Below, piece after piece: positions 7,019-15,811 of a DNA stretch of 64,000 bases (the first letter of the stretch is position 1; each line of letters opens with the position of its first letter). The position numbers and the translations under genes were made by a program. The DNA lies in contig NZ_JACAFP010000003.1 of the NCBI RefSeq assembly GCF_015354505.1, positions 214,166 to 278,165 of the forward strand. The letters run 5' to 3'. The notes beneath the pieces were generated by a model. It had not been told where the DNA came from, made no database searches, and saw only the letters and a program-made list of their open reading frames with translations. The DNA comes from Microbacterium sp. UFMG61. Its GTDB lineage: Bacteria; Actinomycetota; Actinomycetes; Actinomycetales; Microbacteriaceae.

Positions 7019-8211
7019 GCCGAGACCTCGGCGATCGCGTCGGAGTAGAGGTCGGCGTGCGCGTCGCGGACCGCACGTCTCTCCTCGAGCCGTTGCGTCC
7101 GGCGCGCCAGGAGGTGGTCGTGCTCGAGCGCGGGAGATGTGCGCCGCGCATTCCCCGACCACGCGATCGCATCGGCCAGCGTGCGCGGGTCGTGGAGGTC
7201 GACGACGCGGAACTCGGAAGGATGCTGCGATCGGATGTGTCCCACGTCGGTGCCGGCCACGCGCACCCCCAGGTCGTAGCTGAGCTCCACCCATCCCGAA
7301 TGGGTCCCGTGACGGTAGGGCAGAACGAACAGGTCCAGTCCGCCCAGCCAGGCCTCGACCTCCGCGTCGTCGAGGTACGGGGTGCGGCGCACGCGCACGT
7401 CGCTTCGGCCCTCGGCGGCCGCGACCACGCGCTCGGCGGCGCGCTCGTCGCGCACACGCTCGTTCAGGAACACCTCGACCTCGGCATGGCGGCCCGACTC
7501 CGTGAGCAGCCGCACCGCATCCCGAGCCGCGATGACCGCGTTCTCGGCATCGATGTTCGGCCGTAGATCACGCAGATGGATGCCGACGCGCACGACGTCG
7601 TCGCGCGAGCGCCCGCTCTCTCGGGGAGCAGCCTCTCCGAGCAGCGTCGGATGGGGGAGCACCAGGCTCGGGCGGCCCCATCGACGCTCGATCTCGGTCG
7701 CGGCGGATGCCGTCAGCGTCACGAGCCGATCGGCAGCCGGGACGATGACGTCGAGGAGCGTCCGATACGGCTCCTGGTCGACGATCTGCGGATTGTCGAG
7801 ATCGTGCACCGTGAACACCACGGGCCTGTCGGCCCGTCGGGCCGCATCGAGGCCCGCTCGGAGCTCCTCGGGCGAGAACGACTCCAGGCCGAAGTGCACG
7901 TGCAGCAGGTCGTAGTCAGCCGCGTGGGCGCTGAGCCACGGCGCGGTCATGGCCACCGGAGGCCACCACTGCCCGGACGGGGCGCCGGGCACCGGAGGGT
8001 CGGGCAGCAGTGCGACCCGGTGCGGGTCGGTGATCGCGTGGACGTAGGGGTGGGAGGAGGGGACGGAGGCGACCCTTGTGGGCGCGGCGGCTGTGTCGAT
8101 GAGAGTCTTCCTTGCAGGACTGAGCGCTCCGTATTCACGAATCGCACGGACGGAGGCGCAGAAATGCAACGGGGTTAAGCGGGAAAGGGCGCAGGTATAC
8201 CGTCGAAGCAT
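7015..8211 (-). CDS. GT-B (GT4-like) glycosyltransferase; start uncertain
   Basis: The protein is up to 398 aa from the ATG at 8211, which has a purine-rich GGAAGGGGGG just upstream. It resembles GT4 enzymes: a FTVHDLDNPQ region after the first Rossmann half, a RLVTLTASAATEIERRWG helix, and a donor domain with GWVELSYDLGVRVAGTDVGH in place of the usual E-x7-E site. The first 35-40 codons are rich in A/T-ending triplets (TTA, AGT, ATT), unlike the rest, so the true start may lie near 8090; no ATG, GTG or TTG is available there in frame. The ATG also overlaps the divergent gene's ATG. It heads the minus-strand glycan operon. Confidence 0.75.
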   Translation of the reverse strand: MLRRYTCALSRLTPLHFCASVRAIREYGALSPARKTLIDTAAAPTRVASVPSSHPYVHAITDPHRVALLPDPPVPGAPSGQWWPPVAMTAPWLSAHAADYDLLHVHFGLESFSPEELRAGLDAARRADRPVVFTVHDLDNPQIVDQEPYRTLLDVIVPAADRLVTLTASAATEIERRWGRPSLVLPHPTLLGEAAPRESGRSRDDVVRVGIHLRDLRPNIDAENAVIAARDAVRLLTESGRHAEVEVFLNERVRDERAAERVVAAAEGRSDVRVRRTPYLDDAEVEAWLGGLDLFVLPYRHGTHSGWVELSYDLGVRVAGTDVGHIRSQHPSEFRVVDLHDPRTLADAIAWSGNARRTSPALEHDHLLARRTQRLEERRAVRDAHADLYSDAIAEVSA

Positions 8212-9139
8212 GACCCCCCTTCCCCCTGACGTCACGACCATTGCGCCTTCCGGGTCGGCGGTGCTAGGACGGCGGCTGCACTATGGAGAGTTCTACGGTC
8301 TCGCCCCTCTGCCCGAGAGTTTCGGCGTGGTGCTCGGCAACTGCCAGGCCGAATCGCTGCGGCTCGTCATGGACGCCCCGGAGCGACGATTCATCCGCGT
8401 CCCTCCGGTGCACGAGATGACCGCGGAGGACGCTCGTCTCCTCCACGATCTGGTGCCGCGAGCGCACACGGTCGTCACGCAGCCTGTGCGCGACGACTAC
8501 CACGACCTGCCGCTCGGCTCGCGGCAGGTCGCTGCGGCGACCTCTGCACGAGTGCTCACCGTTCCGCCCGTGCGGTTCGCGGGGCTGCATCCGTTCCAGG
8601 CGGCGATCCGCGTTCCCGGGGTCGAGGAGGATCCGCCCGTCGTGGCGTATCACGACGTCCGCACCCTCGCGGCGGCGGCCGGCATCGCGGTGGCGGCGTC
8701 GATCTCCCCCGGCGCCGTGCGGGGCATCGGCCACTCCTCGATCCAGGTTCTGCGCGCACGCGAGGCCAGCGCCGACATCCGGGTCTCCGATCTCTTCGAC
8801 GACGTCACCTCCGACCATGCGCGCACGGTGAACCACCCGGGCAACGCGGTCTGGCTTCCGCTCGGCGCGCGCGTGCTCGATGCACTGGGCGACGCGGACG
8901 GACCCGTCGACCCGGGGCATCCGCTGCTCGCTGCCGTCCGCGCGCCGCTGCGTGCCGAGGTCGTCGAGGCGTGGGACCTGCCCGACGAGCCGCGGGACGG
9001 ATGGATCGTCGAGGGCGAGGTCATCGACGATGCGGAGGTGCGCTCCGCCCACGCCGCCTGGTACGCCGCGCATCCCGCGTTCGTCGCCGCCGCGGTCGAG
9101 CGCCTCGCTCCGCTGCTCGCCGTCTGGCGCGCCGCATGA
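8210..9139 (+). CDS. WcbI-family polysaccharide biosynthesis protein
   Basis: From ATG 8210 this is 309 aa. The GVVLGNCQAESLR motif (residues 39-51) is the hallmark of WcbI-domain proteins, which take part in capsular polysaccharide biosynthesis and have been proposed to transfer acetyl groups. Later LHPFQAA and VVAYHDVRTL segments also fit. Early codons are less GC-biased than the rest, and a GTG at 8261 is an alternative start. The gene heads a plus-strand operon, overlapping the next glycosyltransferase by 4 bp. Acetylation or another decoration of the glycan made by this locus is inferred. Confidence 0.75.
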   Translation: MTPLPPDVTTIAPSGSAVLGRRLHYGEFYGLAPLPESFGVVLGNCQAESLRLVMDAPERRFIRVPPVHEMTAEDARLLHDLVPRAHTVVTQPVRDDYHDLPLGSRQVAAATSARVLTVPPVRFAGLHPFQAAIRVPGVEEDPPVVAYHDVRTLAAAAGIAVAASISPGAVRGIGHSSIQVLRAREASADIRVSDLFDDVTSDHARTVNHPGNAVWLPLGARVLDALGDADGPVDPGHPLLAAVRAPLRAEVVEAWDLPDEPRDGWIVEGEVIDDAEVRSAHAAWYAAHPAFVAAAVERLAPLLAVWRAA

Positions 9140-10107
9140 CCCGTCCGCCGCTGCTCCTCGTCCACCCCGGCGATCACGGCGTCGCCGTGTACGCCCGCGA
9201 CATGGCGTCGGCGATCGGCGGCCTCGCCGAGGTGCTTACGGTCTCGCCGACAGGGCTCGCCGCGCTGCCGGACGGGACCCCGGTGCACGCCCATTTCACC
9301 GACCGACTCTGGGGTGCTTCCCCCGAGGAGGCGTCGCGGGAGTTCGCCGCCCTCGCCACCCGGCTGCGTCTGAGCGTGACCCTGCACGACGTGCCGGGGG
9401 AGTCCGACGGCGAGCAGAACCGGCCCCGGCGGCGGGCGGCCTACGCGCTCGTGGCCTCTGCCGCCCACGGAGTGGTCGTGAACAGCGAGCACGAGCTCGC
9501 GCTGCTGGGCGAGGAGGACGTGTGGACGGGACCGGTCACCCCCATCCCGCTGCCCGTCGAACTCCGGACACACGCAGAACCGAGGCGCTCGGACGGGTCC
9601 GTCGGGGTGCTCGGGTACTTCTACCCGGGCAAGGGGCACGACGAGGCGGCGGATGCGGCCGCCGCGGCCGGGATCAGCAGGCTCACCGTGCTCGGGCGGG
9701 CGTCCGACGGCCACGCCGGCGAGCTCGAGACCTTCGTGCGCCGCGCCGCCGGTCTGGGTGTCGAGGTCGACGTCACCGGGTGGCTCGACGACGACGAGAT
9801 CGCTCGACGCGGACGCGCGGTGTCGGTCCCCGTGATCGCGCACCGACACATCTCGGCATCCGGCTCGCTGGCGTCGTGGATCGGGTGGGGCCGTCGCCCG
9901 GTGGCCGTGCGCAACCGCTACATCGACGAGATGGCGACGCTGCGGCCGGGCACGCTGACCGTGGTCGACGAGACCGACCTCGCCGGTGCGCTGCGCGAGG
10001 CGGCGGCGCACCCCGGCTCGACCTGGCACGGCCTCGAGCGGCTGCCGCACTCGCGCGCCGACGCCGCGCGCGCCTACCTGCGCCTGTGGGAAGAGCTTCA
10101 CCCGTGA
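9136..10107 (+). CDS. Glycosyltransferase, GT-B/GT4-like
   Basis: The 323-aa protein overlaps the WcbI gene by ATGA. It starts with a short Rossmann-type N-terminus (LLLVHPGDHGVAVYARDMA, with a GV-x-x-YA acceptor loop). It continues with THDV-like LHDVPGE, a GVVVNSEHELALL helix and a C-terminal half carrying GYFYPGKGHDEAADAA, the counterpart of the GT4 G-R-x-x-x-KG block. The E-x7-E donor motif is weak (SASGSLASWIGWGRRPVAVRN replaces it). At about 320 aa it is shorter than typical GT4 enzymes (350-400), so it may be a divergent member. Role in the same glycan pathway is inferred. Confidence 0.72.
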   Translation: MTRPPLLLVHPGDHGVAVYARDMASAIGGLAEVLTVSPTGLAALPDGTPVHAHFTDRLWGASPEEASREFAALATRLRLSVTLHDVPGESDGEQNRPRRRAAYALVASAAHGVVVNSEHELALLGEEDVWTGPVTPIPLPVELRTHAEPRRSDGSVGVLGYFYPGKGHDEAADAAAAAGISRLTVLGRASDGHAGELETFVRRAAGLGVEVDVTGWLDDDEIARRGRAVSVPVIAHRHISASGSLASWIGWGRRPVAVRNRYIDEMATLRPGTLTVVDETDLAGALREAAAHPGSTWHGLERLPHSRADAARAYLRLWEELHP

Positions 10108-11402
10108 CCGAACCGTGGGTCGTCGGCAACGGATGGGACGCGGTGGACGACGTCGTTCCCGACCCCCTGCCTCGTGTCTCGGTGATCGTCGCGCATTACG
10201 ACCAGCCCGCCGAGCTCGCCCGCACCCTGCATGCGCTCGCCGCCCAGGACTATCCGCCCGGGCTGCTGGACATCGTGGTGGCCGACGACGGCTCACCCGG
10301 CGACGTCGATGTGCCGGCGGGGGTGACGCTCGTGAGGCAGGAGGACCGCGGATTCCGTCTGGCCGCCGCGCGCAATCTCGGCGTCCGCGCGAGCACCGGG
10401 GAGGTGCTGTGCTTCCTCGACGCCGACACGTCGCCGGAGCCGGGATACGTGCGCGCGCTCACGCGGCTCCCCGCTCTGCTGCCGGAGGCGGTCGTGGTGG
10501 GGCGGCGCCGCCATGCCGACTTCTCCGACGTCGCGCCGGACGTGCCGGTCACCCGGGCCGCCGCCGGTCGCGAGCTGCCGGAACCCGCCTGGCTGACCGA
10601 GGAGTACGCGCGGAGCCGCGACCTGCTCGACGCCGACGACCGCTCCTACCGGTTCGTGATCGGAGCGGTCATGGGCTGCTCGCGCCGCCTGTTCGACGAG
10701 GTCGGCGGGTTCGACGAGACGTTCACGACATATGGCGGCGAGGACTGGGAGTGGGCGCACCGCATGTGGCAGGCGGGAGCGCTGCTCGCACACGTGCCGG
10801 ATGCGGTGGCCTGGCACGACGGCCCGGAGTGGGCGGATCGCGACGGCTCGGGGGTGGACCGCGCCAACGCCCAGACCTTGCGGCTGCAGTCGACGATCCC
10901 GGTGTCCGGCTCTGCGCCACGGGCGCTGTGGGCGGGGGAACCGGACCTGCTCGTGCGTGTGCGGGGACAGCACTCCGCGGCGGCGCTGTTCATCGCCGCC
11001 GACTCGGTGCTCGAGGCCTTTCCGCGAGCGCGGCTGATCCTCGACGACGTGCCGGCCGTGCTCGCGGGCGATCCGCGTGTCTGCGCCGCGGGAGAGGATA
11101 CCGACGCCCGGGTCGTCTGGGAGATGCACCGTCCCGTCGTCGTGCTCGAGAAGACCTGGATCATCGAGCTCGTCCGGCGTCTCGGCACCGGCGACGTGGG
11201 TTCGGTCGAGCTCCTCGCAGAGGACGGATCGTCGATCGGGACGCTGCGTTCCCGCCGCGCCACCCGTCGCGCGGCTCGCTGGCGCGTGGAGCACGGGTTC
11301 GAGACCGCACGGATGCCGGCCGACGGCGTGCACGCGCTGCGAGCCGATCCGCGGGTCGAGGCCTGGGTCGGCGGATGGGGCGGCGTCGAGTCGTTCTGCT
11401 GA
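10104..11402 (+). CDS. Family 2 glycosyltransferase with galactosyltransferase-type C-terminus
   Basis: The 432-aa protein starts at GTG 10104 (GTGA overlap). It has a GT2 domain: PRVSVIVAHYDQ (nucleotide binding), IVVADDGS, and the metal-binding DAD at residues 106-108 in LCFLDADTSPEPG. A galactosyltransferase-C block follows (GGFDETFTTYGGEDWEWAHR). About 150 extra C-terminal residues (LLVRVRGQHSAAALF onward) have no motif recognised here and may bind the acceptor. It closes the plus-strand glycan operon and converges on the helicase gene with a 21-bp gap. Confidence 0.85.
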   Translation: MTEPWVVGNGWDAVDDVVPDPLPRVSVIVAHYDQPAELARTLHALAAQDYPPGLLDIVVADDGSPGDVDVPAGVTLVRQEDRGFRLAAARNLGVRASTGEVLCFLDADTSPEPGYVRALTRLPALLPEAVVVGRRRHADFSDVAPDVPVTRAAAGRELPEPAWLTEEYARSRDLLDADDRSYRFVIGAVMGCSRRLFDEVGGFDETFTTYGGEDWEWAHRMWQAGALLAHVPDAVAWHDGPEWADRDGSGVDRANAQTLRLQSTIPVSGSAPRALWAGEPDLLVRVRGQHSAAALFIAADSVLEAFPRARLILDDVPAVLAGDPRVCAAGEDTDARVVWEMHRPVVVLEKTWIIELVRRLGTGDVGSVELLAEDGSSIGTLRSRRATRRAARWRVEHGFETARMPADGVHALRADPRVEAWVGGWGGVESFC

Positions 11403-11423
11403 ATCGCCGAGCCAGGCGACGCG

Positions 11424-13970
11424 CTAGAGCCGATCCACTCCCGTGACGGTGACGACCGCGGCGCCCTCCTCGTCGGAGGCGGCGAGATCGACCGTGGCCG
11501 AGATGCCCCAGTCGTGGTCGCCGGCGGGGTCGTCGAGGATCTGGCGGACCGTCCACTCGGTGGCGCCTTCGGTGAGCAGCAGCAACTGCGAGCTGCGGGC
11601 GTTCGCTCCGGTGAGGATCTCGTCGTGATCAGCGAAGTAGCCGTCGAGCGCGTCAGACCAGGCATCCGCGCCGAAGGAGGGGTCGAGCTCGGCGAGGGAC
11701 GCGACATCTTCGCGCGCCGCGAGTTGCACACGGCGGAACAGCTCGTTGCGCACGAGGGTGCGGAAGGCGCGCGTGTTCGACGTCAGGCGCTTGGGTGCCG
11801 GCGGGACGATCGGCTCCTCGTCGGGATCCTGCAGCACTCCGTTCATGAGTTCCTCCCACTCGTCGAGCAGGCTCGAGTCGACCTGGCGCACGAGTTCACC
11901 GAGCCATTCGATGAGGTCGCGCAGATCCTCGTCTTTCGCCTCTTCAGGAATCGTCTGCGAGGCCGCGCGATACGCGTCGGAGAGGTAACGGAGCACGACT
12001 CCTTCGGAGCGCGCGATCTTGTAGAAGGCGACATATTCCCCGAACGACATGGCCCGCTCGTACATGTCGCGCACGACGGACTTCGGATGCAGCTCGAAGT
12101 CGCGGATCCACGGCTGCGCCGCACTGAACGTCTCGAAGGCCGCGCTCAGCAGCTCGTCGAGGGGCTTCGGATACGTGACCTCTTCGAGCAGCTCCATGCG
12201 CTCGTCGTACTCGATCCCCTCGCGCTTCATGGCGGCGACCGCCTCGCCGCGTGCCTGGAACTCCTGCTGGCCGAGGATGGCCCGCGGGTCGTCGAGCGTC
12301 GACTCCACGATCGAGATCATGTCGAGGGCGTACGACCCGGTGCCCGCCGTCACGTGCTGGGTCCCTGTCCTGTCCGGGGTCCCTGAGCCTGTCGAAGGGT
12401 CGAGCAGCTCGAACGCGGCGAGGGCGAACGGAGACAGCGGCTGGTTCAGCGCGAAGTTCGGCTGCAGGTCGACCGTGAGGCGGATCTCGCCGTCTTCTGT
12501 CTGCTCCACGACACCCGACTCGAGCAGTGTCCGGTAGATGCCGATCGCGCGCAGAGCGAGCTCGCGCTGCCTCGTCCGGGGTTCGTGGTTGTCATATACC
12601 AGGGCGCGCATATTGCCGAAGACATCGCCGCCGCGACCGATCACGTTGAGCATCATCGCGCTCGTGATCTGCATGTGCGAGGTCAGTGTCTCTGGTTCGG
12701 CATCGATCAGTTTTCGGAACGACGGCTCGCCCCACGAGACGAAGCCGTCGGGCGCCTTCTTGCGCACGATCTTGCGCTTCTTCTTCGGATCATCGCCGGC
12801 CTTCTTGATCGCGGCGACGTTCTCGCTCTCGTGCTCCGGAGCCTGCGCGACGACGGTGCCCGCGGTGTCGAAGCCCGCCCGCCCCGCTCGGCCCGCGATC
12901 TGGTGGAACTCGCGGGCGCTGAGGTGGCGCATCCGCGTGCCGTCGAACTTCGTCAACGCCGTGAGCAGCACCGTGCGGATCGGCACGTTGATGCCGACGC
13001 CGAGAGTGTCGGTGCCGCAGATCACGCGCAGCAGGCCGCGCTGCGCGAGCTGTTCGACCAGGCGGCGGTACTTCGGCAGCATCCCGGCATGGTGAACCCC
13101 GATGCCGGCGCGGAGGAAGCGCGAGAGGGTCTTGCCGAACGCGGTCGTGAAGCGGAAGCCGCCGATGAGAGCTGCGATCTCGTCGCGCTGCTCACGCGTG
13201 GCGACCTTGGTGCTCGACAGCGCCTGGGCCCGCTCCATCGCGGCGGCCTGCGAGAAGTGCACGACATACACGGGGGCCTGTCTGGTGCTCAGCAGGTCGT
13301 CGATCGTCTCGTGGATCGGCGTCGTCTCGTAGAAGTAGTGCAGCGGCACCGGGCGTTCGACGCCGGTGACGGATGCCGTGTCCCGGCCGGTCCGGCGGGT
13401 GAGGTCGCTCGACAGCTGCGACACATCGCCGAGGGTCGCGGACATGAGGATGAACTGCGCCTGAGGCAGCTCGAGCAGCGGCACCTGCCACGCCCATCCG
13501 CGGTCGGGGTCGGCGTAGAAGTGGAACTCGTCCATGACGACCTGGTGCACCGCGGCATCCGTGCCCTGGCGCAGTGCGAGGTTCGCGAGGATCTCGGCCG
13601 TGCAGCAGATGATCGGAGCGTCCGCGTTGACCGAGGAGTCGCCCGTGATCATGCCGACGTTCGACGCGCCGAACACGTCGACGAGCGCGAAGAACTTCTC
13701 GCTCACCAGGGCCTTGATCGGGGCCGTGTAGAACGAGCGGCGGCCCTCGACGAGTGCGGCGAAGTGTGCGCCGACCGCGACGAGCGACTTTCCGGTGCCG
13801 GTGGGGGTCGACAGGATCAGGTTGTTGCCCGAGACGATCTCGATGACCGCCTCGTCCTGCGCGGGATAGAGGCTGATGCCGGTCGACTCGGCCCACTCGA
13901 CGAACGCCGTGTACACGGCATCCGCATCGGATCCGTCGGTCAGTGTGGTCGGGTCGAGGATCGCAGGCAT
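11424..13970 (-). CDS. DEAD/DEAH-box RNA helicase with DUF3516 domain
   Basis: The 848-aa protein has helicase motifs I (TPTGTGKS, residues 55-62), II (DEFH in VVMDEFHFYADP), III (MSATLG) and VI (HQIAGRAGRAGFD). A long C-terminal half matches the actinobacterial DUF3516 architecture, related to Ski2-like RNA helicases. It likely remodels RNA in the cytoplasm with ATP hydrolysis. A dispersed palindrome (12381-12399) is read in frame as PSTGSGT near residue 527, inside the DUF3516 part, apparently without breaking the frame. The gene is monocistronic; no promoter element could be assigned. Confidence 0.9.
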   Translation of the reverse strand: MPAILDPTTLTDGSDADAVYTAFVEWAESTGISLYPAQDEAVIEIVSGNNLILSTPTGTGKSLVAVGAHFAALVEGRRSFYTAPIKALVSEKFFALVDVFGASNVGMITGDSSVNADAPIICCTAEILANLALRQGTDAAVHQVVMDEFHFYADPDRGWAWQVPLLELPQAQFILMSATLGDVSQLSSDLTRRTGRDTASVTGVERPVPLHYFYETTPIHETIDDLLSTRQAPVYVVHFSQAAAMERAQALSSTKVATREQRDEIAALIGGFRFTTAFGKTLSRFLRAGIGVHHAGMLPKYRRLVEQLAQRGLLRVICGTDTLGVGINVPIRTVLLTALTKFDGTRMRHLSAREFHQIAGRAGRAGFDTAGTVVAQAPEHESENVAAIKKAGDDPKKKRKIVRKKAPDGFVSWGEPSFRKLIDAEPETLTSHMQITSAMMLNVIGRGGDVFGNMRALVYDNHEPRTRQRELALRAIGIYRTLLESGVVEQTEDGEIRLTVDLQPNFALNQPLSPFALAAFELLDPSTGSGTPDRTGTQHVTAGTGSYALDMISIVESTLDDPRAILGQQEFQARGEAVAAMKREGIEYDERMELLEEVTYPKPLDELLSAAFETFSAAQPWIRDFELHPKSVVRDMYERAMSFGEYVAFYKIARSEGVVLRYLSDAYRAASQTIPEEAKDEDLRDLIEWLGELVRQVDSSLLDEWEELMNGVLQDPDEEPIVPPAPKRLTSNTRAFRTLVRNELFRRVQLAAREDVASLAELDPSFGADAWSDALDGYFADHDEILTGANARSSQLLLLTEGATEWTVRQILDDPAGDHDWGISATVDLAASDEEGAAVVTVTGVDRL
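12381..12399. repeat. CTGAGCCTGTCGAAGGG repeat inside the helicase gene
   Basis: CCCTGAGCCTGTCGAAGGG occurs in the coding region and encodes PSTGSGT on the minus strand. The same core is found at 34.3, 38.3, 49.3, 50.5 and 51.4 kb. Confidence 0.85.
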
Positions 13971-14040
13971 GGTCTGTCGATCATCCCACCTTCGGCACGG
14001 GCGAACCTCGTGCAGTACTCAGCAGGGAATCGTCCGATGC

Positions 14041-14097
14041 GGCCGAGATCACCGGATTCGAACGGTCAGCACGATCTCATGCTGAATTGTGAACGCG
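14041..14097. repeat. Dispersed palindrome family ending TGCTGAATTGTGAACG
   Basis: The 127-bp gap between the helicase and deoD carries TCAGCACGATCTCATGCTGA and ends in TGCTGAATTGTGAACGCG. The same end sequence recurs at 45432-45448 and, diverged, near 62999-63015. It may act as a transcription terminator for deoD. Confidence 0.5.
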
Positions 14098-14811
14098 TCA
14101 GACCGACGTCGCGGCGCGCAGCGCGATGCGGATCATGTCGCCGAACGTCTGCTCGCGCTCCTGCGCGGTGGTCTCCTCGCCGGTGACGATGTGATCCGAC
14201 ACCGTGCAGATGGCCAGGGCGCGGCGCTCGTAGTAGGCGGCCAGGGTGTACAGGCCCGCCGCCTCCATCTCGACACCGAGCACGCCGTGCTTCACGAAGG
14301 GCTCGGTGAGCTCGGGGCGAGTGCTGTAGAACTGGTCGCTCGAGAAGAGCAGCCCCACGTGCACGGCCGAGTCCAGGGGCTCCGCCTCGCTCGCCTCGAC
14401 CGCCGCACGCAGCAGGCCGAAGTCCGCGACGGGCGCGTAGTCGAGACCGTGGAAGCGCACGCGGTTGATGCCGGAATCCGTGCAGGCGCCGTTGGCGATG
14501 ATGATGTCGCGCACCTTCAGCTTCTCGGTCAGCGCACCGCACGATCCGACGCGCACGATGGTCTGCACGCCGTACTCGTCGAACAGCTCGTTCGCGTAGA
14601 TCGCCATCGACGGCTGGCCCATACCCGAACCCTGAACGGACACGCGGTGGCCCTCCCAGGTGCCGGTGTAGCCCAGCATCCCGCGGGTCTCGGAGTACAG
14701 CTCGGCACCGTCGAGGAAGGTCTCGGCGATCCACTTCGCCCGCAGCGGATCGCCGGGGAACAGGACGATGGGGGCGATCTGACCGGGCTCTGCGGCGATG
14801 TGCGTGCTCAT
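14098..14811 (-). CDS. deoD: Purine-nucleoside phosphorylase, DeoD type
   Basis: The 237-aa protein has the full length of bacterial hexameric (DeoD-type) purine nucleoside phosphorylase. Visible signatures are the phosphate-binding PGDPLRAKWIAE loop, GSGMGQPSMAIYANEL, VRVGSCGAL, and the ribose-binding EMEAAGLY block. It catalyses phosphorolysis of purine (deoxy)nucleosides to free base and (deoxy)ribose-1-phosphate in the cytoplasm, for salvage. No other nucleoside-catabolism genes are adjacent. Confidence 0.96.
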   Translation of the reverse strand: MSTHIAAEPGQIAPIVLFPGDPLRAKWIAETFLDGAELYSETRGMLGYTGTWEGHRVSVQGSGMGQPSMAIYANELFDEYGVQTIVRVGSCGALTEKLKVRDIIIANGACTDSGINRVRFHGLDYAPVADFGLLRAAVEASEAEPLDSAVHVGLLFSSDQFYSTRPELTEPFVKHGVLGVEMEAAGLYTLAAYYERRALAICTVSDHIVTGEETTAQEREQTFGDMIRIALRAATSV

Positions 14812-14856
14812 GAATTCAGCGTACTGACGCCACTGATGAGGAACCGACGAGGATGC

Positions 14857-15525
14857 TCAGCCCTCGCGGCGCCGCACGATCTCGCCGATCCACGCCGGAG
14901 CGAAGGGCGAGGTGCAGCCCGGAGCGGTGGGATAGTCGGCCAGCACCTGCAGGCGCTCACCGATCTCCAGCGCCCTGGGGCGCAGCTCGGGGTGGAAGAT
15001 GCCGATGTTCGCGAGCGTCTCGTTCATCGCCCACTGCAGGCGCTTCGGTGCATCCTTCAGATCGCGTTCGATCAGGTCTAGCAGGTGGTCGAGGTCGAGG
15101 CCTTTGGCGTCCTTCGCCACGCGGACGGTCGTGAGCGACCACGCCGCGGCGGAGACCGTCGGGTCGGAGTCGTCGAACCAGCGCAGACGCAGTTCTTCGG
15201 CGAGCGGCGACTTCTTGGCGACGTAGTTCACGAACCAATCGTTGACCTTCGGTGGTCGGGTCTCGCGCAGCATCGCATCGAGTTCGTCGGCGGTGAACTG
15301 CTTCGGTGTGCAGATGAGCAGGGCGAGCAGACGAGGGCCGGTCTCGCCCGTCGCCCACAGCTCCTTCGCGAGCGGCTGGTCCGTCTTGATGCGCTTCGCC
15401 ACCCCGCGAAGCCGACTGAGGTTCATGCCGTGGTCGTCGCCGCGCTTCTCGTTCGCGGCGCGCATCGTGGGATCCTCGATGGCGGCCAGCTCGGCCAGCG
15501 CTTCAGCGACGGTGGTGTCAGACAT
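14857..15525 (-). CDS. AlkD-like DNA alkylation repair protein (HEAT-repeat glycosylase family)
   Basis: The 222-aa protein is almost entirely helical and matches the COG4912/AlkD pattern: NLSRLRGVAKRIK, LAKELWATGETGPRLLALLI, then VNDWFVNYVAKKSPLAEELR and SAAAWSLTT repeats. AlkD enzymes excise N3- and N7-alkylpurines without base flipping. The start at 15525 begins an MSDTTVAEAL helix; a longer upstream reading adds low-complexity sequence and is rejected. Catalytic Trp/Asp equivalents cannot be confirmed by eye, so the activity is a family-level inference. Confidence 0.75.
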   Translation of the reverse strand: MSDTTVAEALAELAAIEDPTMRAANEKRGDDHGMNLSRLRGVAKRIKTDQPLAKELWATGETGPRLLALLICTPKQFTADELDAMLRETRPPKVNDWFVNYVAKKSPLAEELRLRWFDDSDPTVSAAAWSLTTVRVAKDAKGLDLDHLLDLIERDLKDAPKRLQWAMNETLANIGIFHPELRPRALEIGERLQVLADYPTAPGCTSPFAPAWIGEIVRRREG

Positions 15526-15628
15526 GAGACCAGGGTAGGCCTCGGGGCTTGTCAAGGCCCGGGTCTGTTCGCGGGGACAGTCGTAATGTCTCACCCACGC
15601 AGTCCGAACATCGACGAGAGGAACGCGC

Positions 15629-15796
15629 ATGAGCACCGACAGCAACGACATCAGCACCGAGCAGTCGCCCGCAACCGAGGAGAACGACAACCTCGGCGCC
15701 GAGGACAACAAGGGAGAGCCGCCCACGGTCGTCCCGTCCGATCCCGCATCCGACGATGACGGCGATGTGCTCGCCGACGACCCCGACGAGGACTGA
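15629..15796 (+). CDS. Small acidic protein, 55 aa, unknown function
   Basis: An ATG at 15629 preceded by GAGAGGAA opens a 55-codon frame ending in TGA at 15794. About one third of the residues are Asp or Glu (the tail is ADDPDED), with no hydrophobic core or Cys, so it is probably disordered. Ser/Thr/Pro-rich acidic small proteins of this kind are common in Microbacteriaceae, but I do not recognise a family. Third positions are mainly G or C and the ribosome site is good, which supports coding. Confidence 0.55.
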   Translation: MSTDSNDISTEQSPATEENDNLGAEDNKGEPPTVVPSDPASDDDGDVLADDPDED

Positions 15797-15811
15797 CACC
15801 GGGCCCGGCGC

